DNA from: Bombella pluederhausensis | Lineage (GTDB): Bacteria; Pseudomonadota; Alphaproteobacteria; Acetobacterales; Acetobacteraceae | Direction of reading: 5' to 3' | Assembly: GCF_026385525.1 (NCBI RefSeq) | Contig: NZ_JANIDY010000001.1 | Location: 744,001 to 808,000, forward strand | Length of the DNA: 64,000 bases | Shown: positions 1 through 8,122 of the stretch, in pieces | How the letters are laid out: the number at the start of each line of letters is the position of its first letter | Position numbering within the stretch: position 1 is the first letter of the stretch | The notes under the pieces: model-generated | What the model saw: only the letters and a program-made list of their open reading frames with translations | What the model was told of the DNA's origin: nothing | Database searches by the model: none | Program-made: the position numbers and the translations under genes

Positions 1-518
1 AAAAACACTGCCAGATCATGCGGGGCAAATTTCAGAACCGTTGGGGAGTGGGCAATCCTTACGGCACGGGCATACCCAGCACAACCTCCAAACATACCCA
101 ATACGGACTCCCGATCATCATCGGGCCAGGATAATCTAATCGGAGTGCGGACCTTACTTTTAAGCCCTGCCGGACGCATAATTCGATCAATGGCATCTTC
201 ACCCTGCAAACCGAACCCTACATCTCCGGCAATCAGATTAGTATTGCCAGCGGGAAGAATAGCCACAGCTGGCAAGGGGCCATCACAATACGTGTTGGCG
301 ATAGCCGTCAGACAAGCGCTGACCGTCCCATCCCCCCCACTGATGACAATGAAATCCACCCCTTTACGTTTCAGTTCAGACAGATGTTCTGGAAGATGAC
401 TATCATTCAAAGCAGAAACACAGAAATCCCCCATCTTCCGCTGTGCCATGCGCACAAACCGGCCTTTATCCTGCGTATTTTTGCGACTATTGGGATTATG
501 TATCAAGGCTGGCTGCAC
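1..518 (-). CDS. Diacylglycerol-kinase-family lipid kinase, C-terminal part cut by window edge
   Basis: This reading frame runs off the left edge, so about 172 N-terminal residues are visible. It contains the DAGK catalytic signature SGGDGT followed by PAGNTNLIAGD, the nucleotide-binding loop of the DAGK/YegS/ceramide-kinase family, and begins with an IHNPNSR segment typical of the family N-terminus. Family members phosphorylate a lipid hydroxyl (diacylglycerol, sphingoid base or ceramide) with ATP at the inner membrane. An in-frame stop lies just upstream, so the start must be the GTG at 518 or a TTG nine bases further in; neither has a strong ribosome binding site. It is divergent from the phosphoesterase-permease-hydroxylase run to its right. 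That context suggests a role in modifying a specific lipid, but the substrate cannot be read from sequence. Confidence 0.8.
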   Translation of the reverse strand, partial: MQPALIHNPNSRKNTQDKGRFVRMAQRKMGDFCVSALNDSHLPEHLSELKRKGVDFIVISGGDGTVSACLTAIANTYCDGPLPAVAILPAGNTNLIAGDVGFGLQGEDAIDRIMRPAGLKSKVRTPIRLSWPDDDRESVLGMFGGCAGYARAVRIAHSPTVLKFAPHDLAVF

Positions 519-681
519 GGTCTTTACTAATCTCTGTATCTATCCATCACAAACCCGCCCAGAAACAATAAAACCCTGCTGTTTCACAAGCTGGTCGAAC
601 CCCTTTAACATGGCTATGCTAAGGGAGCCAGCAGGGAGTTTCCCTGAAAAGACCGTTTCCCATCATGATCATGGTGCCATA

Positions 682-1599
682 ATGCCTTCCGCTCTGTCCG
701 CCACCTCTTTTTCCCGGCGTGACCCCTCCGTTTGTCTGGCTCACATGTCAGACCCTCATCTACCACCTCCCGCTATTGCATGGTCCTCTTTTCTCAACAA
801 AAGATTGCTCAGCCGTATTTTATGGCGCAGCAAACGCCGTCACGTCTTGCGTCCTGATGTCACCGCACAACTGATTGAAAACATTGCAACACACAAAGAG
901 GTTTCCGCTCTCCTCATCAGCGGGGACATCACCAATTTCGGCACCAGAGAGGAATATGAACAAGCTGCCAGCTGGCTAGGTAAACTGCCCATCTCTCCTA
1001 TAGTCGTACCTGGCAACCACGACTTCATGGCACCCATCACATATGGAAACAGCCTTGCCCTATGGGAGAACTGGGCCGAAGGTAGCTTCCCTTTTGTCCG
1101 TTGTTTCGGAAAAGTCGCCGTAATCGGTCTCAATTCTGCACTGCCTACTCTGCCCTTTACCGCCTATGGCTATATTGGCAAGAAACAACGCCAGAAACTG
1201 GCAAAGCTTCTTGCAGAGCTGGGTAAAGAGGGATACTGCCGGGTAGTCATGCTTCATCACCCCCCTCATAAAGGGCTGCTTCCTTACAGAAAATCCCTTA
1301 TAGACACAGCCGCCCTTGCTAGAGTTCTACAGTCTCATGGGGCAGAGCTTGTTCTACACGGGCATTCCCATAATGCTACTCTGACAACGGTGGAAGGCAC
1401 TGACATTCCTCTCCTTGGCATCAGTGCAGCGGCCATGGACAGCCATCACCTTGAACGTAAGGCAGGATGGAACCATTTAACGTTCACACCACATGAAGAT
1501 GGCTGGCAGATAAAACTGCTACGCAAAGATTATACAGGAACTGTTTTTTCCCGCATGAAGTGGCTCTCCACAACCCCAACAAGGCAGGCTGAATGTTGA
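682..1599 (+). CDS. Calcineurin-like metallophosphoesterase
   Basis: Family PF00149 phosphoesterase of about 305 residues. All five blocks of the dinuclear metal site are present: D24-x-H26 (HMSDPHL), SGDITNFG, PGNHD, LHHPP and HGHSH. It should hydrolyse a phosphomonoester or phosphodiester using two metal ions. No signal peptide or membrane segment is obvious, so it is probably cytoplasmic. I place the start at the ATG at 682, close to the first motif, because the open frame extends back to 448 only through non-conserved sequence overlapping the divergent kinase; ATGs at 610 and 616 are alternatives. Its stop overlaps the next gene (LptF-type permease) by 7 nt, making it the first gene of a translationally coupled run. 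The substrate is unknown; the neighbours suggest a phospholipid or activated head-group intermediate. Confidence 0.85.
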   Translation: MPSALSATSFSRRDPSVCLAHMSDPHLPPPAIAWSSFLNKRLLSRILWRSKRRHVLRPDVTAQLIENIATHKEVSALLISGDITNFGTREEYEQAASWLGKLPISPIVVPGNHDFMAPITYGNSLALWENWAEGSFPFVRCFGKVAVIGLNSALPTLPFTAYGYIGKKQRQKLAKLLAELGKEGYCRVVMLHHPPHKGLLPYRKSLIDTAALARVLQSHGAELVLHGHSHNATLTTVEGTDIPLLGISAAAMDSHHLERKAGWNHLTFTPHEDGWQIKLLRKDYTGTVFSRMKWLSTTPTRQAEC

Positions 1600-2762
1600 T
1601 TCGAAGCTCCCTGCCAACTCTGGATCGTTATCTGCTGCGTCAGATGGTTCCGCCCTTTGCTATCGCTCTGGGCACCATGCTGATCGCTCTGCTGCTGGAG
1701 CGGTTACTAACACTCTTTAACCACCTTGCCAGCAGTGGCAGCTCTGTTGCCACACTCATCACTCTCCTGAGTGATCTCTTACCCCATTATATGGGGCTGG
1801 CCCTTCCAGCGGCGCTCTGCATTGCTATCTTCATGACGGTAAACCGCATGAGCGAGCATAACGAAATTGACGTCCTATGTGCCGGTCATATTTCCCTGCT
1901 CCGCATCAGCCAGCCTTATATCAAAGTTGGGGCCATTCTAGCGGTTCTTAGCGTACTGCTTTATGGCTATATTCAGCCAATTGCACGTTATGATTATCGT
2001 GAGGGATTTTATTTCGCCCGCCATACAGGATGGGCGCCTCACCTACAGTCAGAGATGTTCGCATCCACCTCATCGCACACGATGCTGACCGCTGACCGTG
2101 TGGATCATGGGGGCTCCCGCCTCCGGAACATCTTCATCCGCAGTCTAAAATCAGACGGTACAACAGAACTTGTGACCGCTCCACGAGGGCTTCTGACTCT
2201 TTCCGAACGCGACCGCGCCACACAGCTCGATCTCTGGGACGGACAAATCATTCATGCCAATTCTCCGGACATGCCAGACAGTCACGTTACCGTCACACAT
2301 TTTGAACATATAGCCAGAGTCATCGAACGCTCCCGCAGCCGACAGGCGTTCCGCTCCCGTGGAGATGATGAGCGGGAGCTGACTACTCTAGAGCTGCTTC
2401 ATGCGCTACGGCATGGCTCTAATCATATTTCTCGCACCGAACTCCGTTCAGAGCTGGATTTCCGCCTGACACGTGCCATCAGCATCATGTTCATCCCCCT
2501 TCTAGCGATTTCTTTTGCCGTTGGTCGCAAGAGGCGCCGATCTGCCATTGGACAGATCATGCTGGCTGTCATTCTGGTAGGTTTCAACGAAGTTCTACTT
2601 TTTGGCCACAGTCTTGCCGCCAATGGCACGACCTCCGTCTGGCTGGCGCTCTGGGTTCCAGAAATCATTTTCTGCCTTGGTTGCACATTCGCCCTTCTCT
2701 CACGTTCTCAGGTCTCTTGGCGTCGCAAAAAGCGGGTACCATCCAGCAGGGTCGCACCATGA
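1593..2762 (+). CDS. LptF/LptG-family permease (YjgP/YjgQ), LptF-type
   Basis: Inner-membrane subunit of a lipid-extracting ABC transporter of the LptB2FG kind, 389 residues. The sequence shows the family pattern: an N-terminal DRYLLRQ cytoplasmic start, membrane segments at about 15-40, 60-85 and 105-130, a periplasmic beta-rich domain at about 140-275, then three more membrane segments to about 375, with R/K-rich GRKRRR on the cytoplasmic side. Canonical LptF sends lipopolysaccharide to the LptC-A-D bridge. Here the gene sits between a phosphoesterase and an LptG partner that leads into a fatty-acid hydroxylase, not into lptD, so it may be a paralogue for another lipid. The start overlaps the preceding stop by 7 nt; the stop overlaps the next ATG by 4 nt. 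Confidence 0.9.
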   Translation: MLIRSSLPTLDRYLLRQMVPPFAIALGTMLIALLLERLLTLFNHLASSGSSVATLITLLSDLLPHYMGLALPAALCIAIFMTVNRMSEHNEIDVLCAGHISLLRISQPYIKVGAILAVLSVLLYGYIQPIARYDYREGFYFARHTGWAPHLQSEMFASTSSHTMLTADRVDHGGSRLRNIFIRSLKSDGTTELVTAPRGLLTLSERDRATQLDLWDGQIIHANSPDMPDSHVTVTHFEHIARVIERSRSRQAFRSRGDDERELTTLELLHALRHGSNHISRTELRSELDFRLTRAISIMFIPLLAISFAVGRKRRRSAIGQIMLAVILVGFNEVLLFGHSLAANGTTSVWLALWVPEIIFCLGCTFALLSRSQVSWRRKKRVPSSRVAP

Positions 2763-3859
2763 TTTATCCCTTCTCTCATCCGACCCTGCTCAAAACATTT
2801 CTCAAACCCCTGCTAACCAAGGTCATCATCTGCTGTGGTGTTCTAACGGCCCTGCTTGAGATTCTCTCTCTATTAGATAACGCCTCTACAATTTTTGCCC
2901 GCCATCTCGGCATGACGGGACTATTCAAATTCATGGGGCTGCACCTTCCCGCCCTCATAGTGGAGATCATGCCTCTTTCCGTCATGATTGGCGGGCTATT
3001 CACTCTGCTCCAGATGGCCCTTTCTAGCGAAATTGCTGTACTGAAAGCGGCTGGGCTGTCTACACTCAATATGTTCCGCTATCTCCTGCCTGGCCCTATT
3101 CTGCTAGGTCTCCTCTGCATAGCGGCACAATTCTGGGTCATTCCCCCACTAGAACAGGAACTAAACCGCTGGTGGAATGAGAGTGCCACAAATGTCAACG
3201 CAACGGATGATCTCCACGGTCTGTGGTTTCGCTCTGGGCAAGATATTGTTCAAGTTGATGTGGTCAGCCATGGAGGCAACACCCTATCAAAGGTCATTTT
3301 CTACCGCCGACAGGCCTCGGATGGGAGCCTGACGGGCAGTCAGTATTATGAGAACCTGACCTTCGAAAATGGTCACTGGGTCCCCCATGGGGCTTCCAAA
3401 CAGCTGGAAATTTTTGAGGATAAAACGCAAGGCCGTGTCAGTGACACATTCACGCCCCCTATCTTGAATGCGTCTCCGCAAGAAATCATCAATATGACTA
3501 TTCAAGGGGTACGTTATACCCCTCAGCAGCTTCGGAAAATTTTCTCAGGCAAAGCGCCATCCAATTTACCTAGATCAAACTATCTGATGGCCCTATATGC
3601 TACCCTGCTTCTGCCGGTGCAGATGATTGTGATGCTTCTCATCACCCTACCCATCACCTATATCCCGCCTCGTGCAGGATTACGGAATCCGTTGCCGGTT
3701 TATGTCATGGCGGCTGGTCTGGGAGTGATCATTCTTCAAGGTATGATTTCCGCCTTGGGGAATTCTGGTTCCCTTCCCATATTACTCGCTGTATGTTCGG
3801 GGCAGGTCGTGGCGGCTCTGTTCAGCCTGACCTGGATACTGCGGATGGAGGAAAAATGA
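2759..3859 (+). CDS. LptF/LptG-family permease, LptG-type
   Basis: Partner of the preceding permease, 366 residues, with the same fold: three N-terminal membrane segments (about 15-35, 55-80, 98-120), a periplasmic domain with a YRRQASDGSL-like strand region, and three C-terminal segments including a PITYIPPRAG loop. Such pairs form the membrane core that an LptB ATPase drives to lift a lipid out of the inner membrane. The start at 2759 is set by the ATGA overlap with the upstream stop; the longer open frame upstream is read-through inside the neighbour. The stop also shares ATGA with the hydroxylase gene. No lptB or lptD is in the window, so the ATPase and outer-membrane partner must be encoded elsewhere. 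Confidence 0.9.
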   Translation: MIYPFSHPTLLKTFLKPLLTKVIICCGVLTALLEILSLLDNASTIFARHLGMTGLFKFMGLHLPALIVEIMPLSVMIGGLFTLLQMALSSEIAVLKAAGLSTLNMFRYLLPGPILLGLLCIAAQFWVIPPLEQELNRWWNESATNVNATDDLHGLWFRSGQDIVQVDVVSHGGNTLSKVIFYRRQASDGSLTGSQYYENLTFENGHWVPHGASKQLEIFEDKTQGRVSDTFTPPILNASPQEIINMTIQGVRYTPQQLRKIFSGKAPSNLPRSNYLMALYATLLLPVQMIVMLLITLPITYIPPRAGLRNPLPVYVMAAGLGVIILQGMISALGNSGSLPILLAVCSGQVVAALFSLTWILRMEEK

Positions 3860-4662
3860 ACACGCTCAAGAAATTTTTCCAGGGCACGACTCTCATGCAA
3901 AAAGGCAGAAGTTATGACCTGGGAAAGATGAACCTTTCACAATTATGGGCGGCTTATCTTACTTATCCGACTATCCTGCTTTATTTTGCTCTGATTGTCG
4001 GTACGGCCGTGCTGAGCCTCTATCTTCGTCATAGTTGGTGGGGCCTCATTATTCCCATACCTGTTATTGTGGCAGTCTATCCCACAGCTTGGTACATCAT
4101 CCACCGTTATATCCTGCATGGACGCTGGTTCTACCGTAATCCGGTAACGGCCTCTATGTGGAAGCGCATCCATTTTGATCATCATCAGGACCCTCACCTG
4201 CTAGAGGTTCTGTTTGGCTCTCCACTTAATACAGTGCCAACCATGATGGTCATCACTATGCCTATTGGCTGGCTGATTGGTGGATGGGGTGGTGCTTTTT
4301 CAGCCCTTTCAACAGCTCTGGTTATGACCTGCATCTATGAGTTTTTCCATTGCATCCAGCATCTGGCCTATAAGCCGCGCTGGCAGTGGGTTGTATATAT
4401 CAAGCAGCTTCACGTCCTTCATCATTTCCATGATGAAGATGGGAATTACGGAATCACCAACTATCTGCCTGATCGGCTGATGGGCACCTTCTACCGTGCC
4501 GCCAAGGAACGGCCCCGTAGCCCCTATGTTTTCAATCTTGGATATACGGTTGAAGAAGCTGAACGCTATCCGTGGGTTATGCGCCGTACAGGGGCTCCGC
4601 CGCGCGACCGGCCCGATCCAGCCCGTGCTCCCAAGAGTGAAGAACTTTCCAAAAGCGCATGA
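3856..4662 (+). CDS. Sterol desaturase / fatty acid hydroxylase family membrane protein
   Basis: Integral-membrane diiron oxygenase of family PF04116, 268 residues. The histidine clusters that hold the two irons are clear: HRYILHG, HFDHH, HCIQH and HVLHH. Hydrophobic segments flank them at about 33-55, 57-80 and 125-165. Family members hydroxylate or desaturate acyl chains or sterols using O2. Bacterial acyl-chain hydroxylases of this kind often act on the amide-linked chain of ceramides or on 2-hydroxy fatty acids, which are abundant in acetic acid bacteria; the precise substrate here is inferred. The start at 3856 is fixed by the ATGA overlap with the LptG-type gene, and the stop overlaps the next gene the same way, so the five genes from 682 to 5414 are likely one transcript. 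Confidence 0.85.
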   Translation: MNTLKKFFQGTTLMQKGRSYDLGKMNLSQLWAAYLTYPTILLYFALIVGTAVLSLYLRHSWWGLIIPIPVIVAVYPTAWYIIHRYILHGRWFYRNPVTASMWKRIHFDHHQDPHLLEVLFGSPLNTVPTMMVITMPIGWLIGGWGGAFSALSTALVMTCIYEFFHCIQHLAYKPRWQWVVYIKQLHVLHHFHDEDGNYGITNYLPDRLMGTFYRAAKERPRSPYVFNLGYTVEEAERYPWVMRRTGAPPRDRPDPARAPKSEELSKSA

Positions 4663-5414
4663 GCATTCCCGTTCTTATTCTAGCAGGATCACGCGATGGC
4701 GAGCGTGATCCTCTAGCGTTAATGGGCAATGTGTCTCATAAGGCTCTCCTTCCCATACATGGCAAGCCTATGATTGACCGAGTCGTCCAGACGCTGGAAC
4801 AAGTAGAGGATATCGGTCCAATATGGGTCAGTATCGAACGCCCGGATCTGCTTTCTCACATGAAAGAGAAAGTATCCATTTTCCAAGCTGCTGCATCTCC
4901 TAGTGAAAGCGTAGCTCAGGCTTTGGATGTCATAGGCACACCCTGCCTTGTAACTACAGCAGACCATGCCCTACTTCGCCCAGAATGGGTTAAAGAGTTC
5001 CTCCAGAAAAGTCAGGCCACTTATACAGACCTTACGGCGGGTGTTGCACTGGCAGAAACAATCCAGAGAGACGTTCCGCACACAAAGCGGACTTTCATCC
5101 GCCTTGCAGATATGACCTTCTCAGGCTGTAACCTGTTCTGGATGGGAAGCGAAAAATCGAAGCAGGTCGTCAAACTCTGGCAGAGACTGCAACAGCATAG
5201 AAAACGACCATTACGCATGGCTCTCATGCTTGGTCTTTCCACAATTTTCCGTGCTCTGACCCGTTCCTTAAGTTCAGCACGTCTTGAAAAGCGTATCTAT
5301 GAAATAACTGGGACGCAGATCAAGCTCATACCTTTGTCTGATGGGCGTGCGGCTGTTGATGTCGACAAACCCGCAGATGTACTGCTCGCTGAACAAATCC
5401 TGCAGCATAATTGA
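4659..5414 (+). CDS. MobA-like NTP transferase (nucleotidyltransferase family protein)
   Basis: Protein of 251 residues with a Rossmann-like nucleotidyltransferase domain: LAGSRDGERDPLA at the nucleotide-binding start, HKALLPIHGKPM (the lysine-containing G-K-P-M loop), and a TTADHALL segment holding the metal-binding aspartate. The C-terminal part (AVDVDKPADV) is characteristic of an alphaproteobacterial subfamily that I recognise but whose substrate I cannot name. Relatives transfer a nucleotide to a sugar or polyol phosphate to make CDP-, UDP- or GDP-activated groups. Position at the end of the coupled run suggests it activates a head group for the lipid handled by its neighbours. The start is fixed by ATGA overlap. 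The gene converges on the GINT1-like gene across a hairpin at 5425-5449. Confidence 0.8.
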   Translation: MSIPVLILAGSRDGERDPLALMGNVSHKALLPIHGKPMIDRVVQTLEQVEDIGPIWVSIERPDLLSHMKEKVSIFQAAASPSESVAQALDVIGTPCLVTTADHALLRPEWVKEFLQKSQATYTDLTAGVALAETIQRDVPHTKRTFIRLADMTFSGCNLFWMGSEKSKQVVKLWQRLQQHRKRPLRMALMLGLSTIFRALTRSLSSARLEKRIYEITGTQIKLIPLSDGRAAVDVDKPADVLLAEQILQHN

Positions 5415-5424
5415 GTAACCTTTC

Positions 5425-5449
5425 TTCCCTCATTTTTTATATGAGGGAA
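5425..5449. terminator. Hairpin between convergent genes, possible terminator
   Basis: A 9-bp perfect inverted repeat (TTCCCTCAT/ATGAGGGAA) with a 7-nt T-rich loop lies in the 52-nt gap between two converging genes. Neither side is followed by a proper run of T, so intrinsic termination is uncertain; position is the main support. Confidence 0.4.
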
Positions 5450-5466
5450 AAAAGACCTGCCCTTCA

Positions 5467-6354
5467 TTAAGACTGAATATGCGCCTTAATATTCATTAAA
5501 GCAGGTCCTAGCCCTCGCCGTATTTTCTTGAAATCAACCAGAGTGACATTACCTGCTGCCGAAAGGGTATGAATCCCATCCGGATAGGCCTTCATTTCAG
5601 GAACATGAAGCGGGATTGAATCCCCTCCACAAATGGAAGGACGTCCCCTGCTAAATCCGTTCATTCTAAGAAGACGAATGCCACCGCCATATGTGGTCGA
5701 ACAGTCCTGCACAGGCAGAAAAACCTCGTCCCCGTCCACGAAGGGGGTCCCACCAGGACGAGCCCCGCTGCGATCGATCAAAAAACGCCCCATATCACAC
5801 CACGGGCCTGTTAACTCCTCAGCCAGGGCAATATGTAACGTGCTCTGCCGTGATTCTTTGGGTGCCGGCGGTGTCCAGAACAGCCACCAACGTCCGGCAT
5901 GATGAAGCGGCGTAGCATCAATGGCCCCAATGGGGAATCTGAAGGATGGTACTGGCTGCCACTCATAAGGGAAAGACGTTGCTTTATAGAGGGTCAGCCG
6001 TCCCGACTTATAGGCCTCTGGCAACATGTAAACAGATCCCTCATGCTGAAACACATGAGGATATGACAGATGCCAGTCTTCGCTCAGAACACGGCGCCTC
6101 TCCTGTAGAGAGAACTGCTCATCATAAATGAGAACTTCGATAACACCCTTCTTCTGGCTGTAATCATAATATTCAGCGAAAACATACAGCTTCCCATCCC
6201 GCCATAGCCCGAATGGATCCGCAAGGAAGCCTTCTTTTCCGCAGGATGGAAGGAAAGTCATATCAATATCATCAAGACTGTTCTGCCTGATGATCTGCTC
6301 AAAAGGAGCATGAAGAATAGCTGACCGCCAATAATCCATTGTAAACAACTTCAT
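5467..6354 (-). CDS. GINT1-N-like five-bladed beta-propeller protein (GH43-like fold)
   Basis: Cytoplasmic-looking protein of 295 residues with no signal peptide. Repeated blade motifs (FLADPFGLW, YVFAEYYDY, HLSYPHVFQ, YMLPEAY, GAIDATPL, WWLFWT, GPWCDM, ARPGGTP) match the N-terminal propeller domain of plant glucosamine inositolphosphorylceramide transferase GINT1 and its bacterial relatives. In bacteria this domain occurs alone or beside formyltransferase or glycosyltransferase domains in glycan and lipid loci. Here it stands alone: I see no GT64 glycosyltransferase domain. A role in sugar transfer to, or recognition of, a lipid head group is an inference from the family and the neighbouring lipid genes. 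An AGGA sequence upstream of the ATG supports the start. It is transcribed toward the nucleotidyltransferase gene. Confidence 0.7.
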   Translation of the reverse strand: MKLFTMDYWRSAILHAPFEQIIRQNSLDDIDMTFLPSCGKEGFLADPFGLWRDGKLYVFAEYYDYSQKKGVIEVLIYDEQFSLQERRRVLSEDWHLSYPHVFQHEGSVYMLPEAYKSGRLTLYKATSFPYEWQPVPSFRFPIGAIDATPLHHAGRWWLFWTPPAPKESRQSTLHIALAEELTGPWCDMGRFLIDRSGARPGGTPFVDGDEVFLPVQDCSTTYGGGIRLLRMNGFSRGRPSICGGDSIPLHVPEMKAYPDGIHTLSAAGNVTLVDFKKIRRGLGPALMNIKAHIQS

Positions 6355-6515
6355 AACTTCTCATCCTACAGATACATGTTCTCGAAATTACCTGTATCAT
6401 ACAGGGCGTTTCCCTCTGACGAAAGCCCCTACCCATCCCCTCCAGTTACTGACAGTACAACCATCCTTCTATAATTTGCATACCCAGCCACATCGCATCA
6501 AAGAAGGACTTCGAT

Positions 6516-7322
6516 ATGTCTCCCGTGGATGATCTTGATACCGCAATTGACCTCCGTTTTCACGCAGCTCGTGACATCATCGGAGAGGCGGCGGAACTGG
6601 CTCGGAGAATGCAGCCCGCTCCGGGTAAACCTATTGCTGAGCTGAAAGGACGGCAGGATTATGTGACGGAAGCAGATAGAGCTGTCGAAACATTCGTCAA
6701 CAAACGTCTATCTGCTCTGTTCCCAGAAGATGCCTTTCTGGGAGAGGAGCATGGCGAAACATCTACGGGCCTCTTTCGCTGGGTCATTGATCCTATTGAT
6801 GGAACATCAAATTACGCCCGCGGCCGAAATAGATGGTGCATCTCTCTCGGCCTTATGTATCAGGACACACCTGTCGCCGGCATCATTAACGCACCTTCTC
6901 TAAGAGAATGTTTTACTGCCCGTACAGGAAAAGGAGCTTTCCTTAACGGCACTCCCATTCAAGCCGCCAAAACGGACAAAATGGAAGAAGCCATGATTGA
7001 ACTCGGTTGGTCTCCTTATGTTCCGGAAGGATGGTATCAACAGAAAATCCAATCCTTGCTGGAAAAGGGCGTCATGCCCCGTTCACTAGGTTCTGGCGCC
7101 CTCGCACTCGCTGACGTTGCCTGCGGTCGATCCGATGGTTACCATGAATTCGTTATTTTTCTGTGGGATGTGGCAGCAGCCCTAGTACTTCTTCAGGAAG
7201 CCGGAGCACGTGTATCTCCTTTCCTTAAAATGGGAGGATTAACGCAACGTACGACAATTCTTGCCAGTGCACCACTGATCGCGGGTACCTTGTCCGATGT
7301 GCTAGCCGTTACCTTAGATTAA
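6516..7322 (+). CDS. Inositol monophosphatase family protein
   Basis: Protein of 268 residues from the Mg-dependent, lithium-sensitive phosphatase family. Visible metal-site motifs are GEEHGE, the hallmark WVIDPIDGTSNY, and the late LWDVAAALVLLQEAG. Family members dephosphorylate myo-inositol 1-phosphate, histidinol phosphate or 3'-phosphoadenosine 5'-phosphate; the sequence alone does not decide which. A histidinol-phosphatase role is common for alphaproteobacterial members, and hisI is in this window though distant. The neighbouring GINT1-like gene makes an inositol-lipid role worth considering. An AAGGA ribosome binding site precedes the ATG. It is a single transcription unit divergent from the propeller gene, followed after 43 nt by the SYLF gene. 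Confidence 0.85.
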   Translation: MSPVDDLDTAIDLRFHAARDIIGEAAELARRMQPAPGKPIAELKGRQDYVTEADRAVETFVNKRLSALFPEDAFLGEEHGETSTGLFRWVIDPIDGTSNYARGRNRWCISLGLMYQDTPVAGIINAPSLRECFTARTGKGAFLNGTPIQAAKTDKMEEAMIELGWSPYVPEGWYQQKIQSLLEKGVMPRSLGSGALALADVACGRSDGYHEFVIFLWDVAAALVLLQEAGARVSPFLKMGGLTQRTTILASAPLIAGTLSDVLAVTLD

Positions 7323-7365
7323 GTCTATACTGCTTGCTGCACCACAATGACCTAGGAGCTTTCCT

Positions 7366-8049
7366 GTGATCAAACCTCTTTCCTTCATTTCACGTACCCT
7401 TGCTGTTGCCGCCGGGCTTCTGGCCGTCAATGCTCATGCCGCTTCTACGACCTCCAAGCAGCAGTCTCTGGTTGATCAGGCCACATTTGCCGTACAGTCC
7501 GCTTTTGTGGACTCCAAGGTGCACGCACACGCTAGCCGTATGCTCAGCGAAACCAAAGCTGTCGTTGTTTGCCCCGATGTCACTAAGATGTCCCTGATTT
7601 TTGGTGGTAGCGGTGGGCAGTGTGTTCTTCTTGCTCGCGGCGCCAACAACTCCTGGTCCAATCCGGCATTTTATCGTCTGAGCGCTGGCTCCTTCGGTCT
7701 GCAGGCCGGGTATCAGCACAGCCAGCTTTTCTTCTTCATCACGACTCAGAAGGCCCTGCTGTCTCTGATGGATCATGAATATTCCTTCGATGCATCTGCA
7801 GCAGCAGCCTTCGGCAATGATGGCAGCGGTACTCAGAACACACCGAAAGAAGTCTACGCCATGCAGAAAAGCAACGGTGTCTTCGCTGGTGCTTCTCTGG
7901 GTGGTAGCAAGCTGAAACCCGACAATGCCGCAAACCGTGCCTACTACAACCAGATTGTTGGGCCGGAAGATATTGTCATTCACATGCAGGTCAACAACAC
8001 AGCTGCTGACCCTCTGCGCCGCGTTGTGATGAAAGTCTTCAATCACTAA
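7366..8049 (+). CDS. Exported SYLF-domain (Ysc84/DUF500) lipid-binding protein
   Basis: Protein of 227 residues starting at GTG with a good AGGAG site 8-12 nt upstream. A signal peptide ends near AHA at about residue 25. The remainder matches the SYLF domain, with VVVCPDVTKMSLIFGGSGGQCVLL split across its core strands, AGSFGLQAGYQ, and the C-terminal GAS..GSKLKPDN region. SYLF domains bind phosphoinositides in eukaryotes; the bacterial periplasmic versions have no firmly assigned role. It is followed by a strong bidirectional terminator, so it is monocistronic or at the end of the IMPase unit. Confidence 0.85.
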   Translation: MIKPLSFISRTLAVAAGLLAVNAHAASTTSKQQSLVDQATFAVQSAFVDSKVHAHASRMLSETKAVVVCPDVTKMSLIFGGSGGQCVLLARGANNSWSNPAFYRLSAGSFGLQAGYQHSQLFFFITTQKALLSLMDHEYSFDASAAAAFGNDGSGTQNTPKEVYAMQKSNGVFAGASLGGSKLKPDNAANRAYYNQIVGPEDIVIHMQVNNTAADPLRRVVMKVFNH

Positions 8050-8081
8050 TAAACGGTTGATGCAGACAATAGCCTGCATGT

Positions 8082-8120
8082 AAAAAGGGTCGTTATCATT
8101 TTATGGTAACGACCCTTTTT
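8082..8120. terminator. Strong bidirectional intrinsic terminator
   Basis: A 14-bp perfect stem (AAAAAGGGTCGTTA and its complement) with an 11-nt loop ends in five T on either strand. It separates the SYLF gene from mltG, which converge here. Confidence 0.9.
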
Positions 8121-8122
8121 AG

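Noticed and set aside
7390-8079. Long open frame (229 codons) on the minus strand opposite the SYLF gene
   Set aside because: Mirror of a real gene on the other strand; it reads through the terminator region, has a Cys/His-rich low-complexity translation and matches no family, whereas the plus strand has a signal peptide and a SYLF domain.
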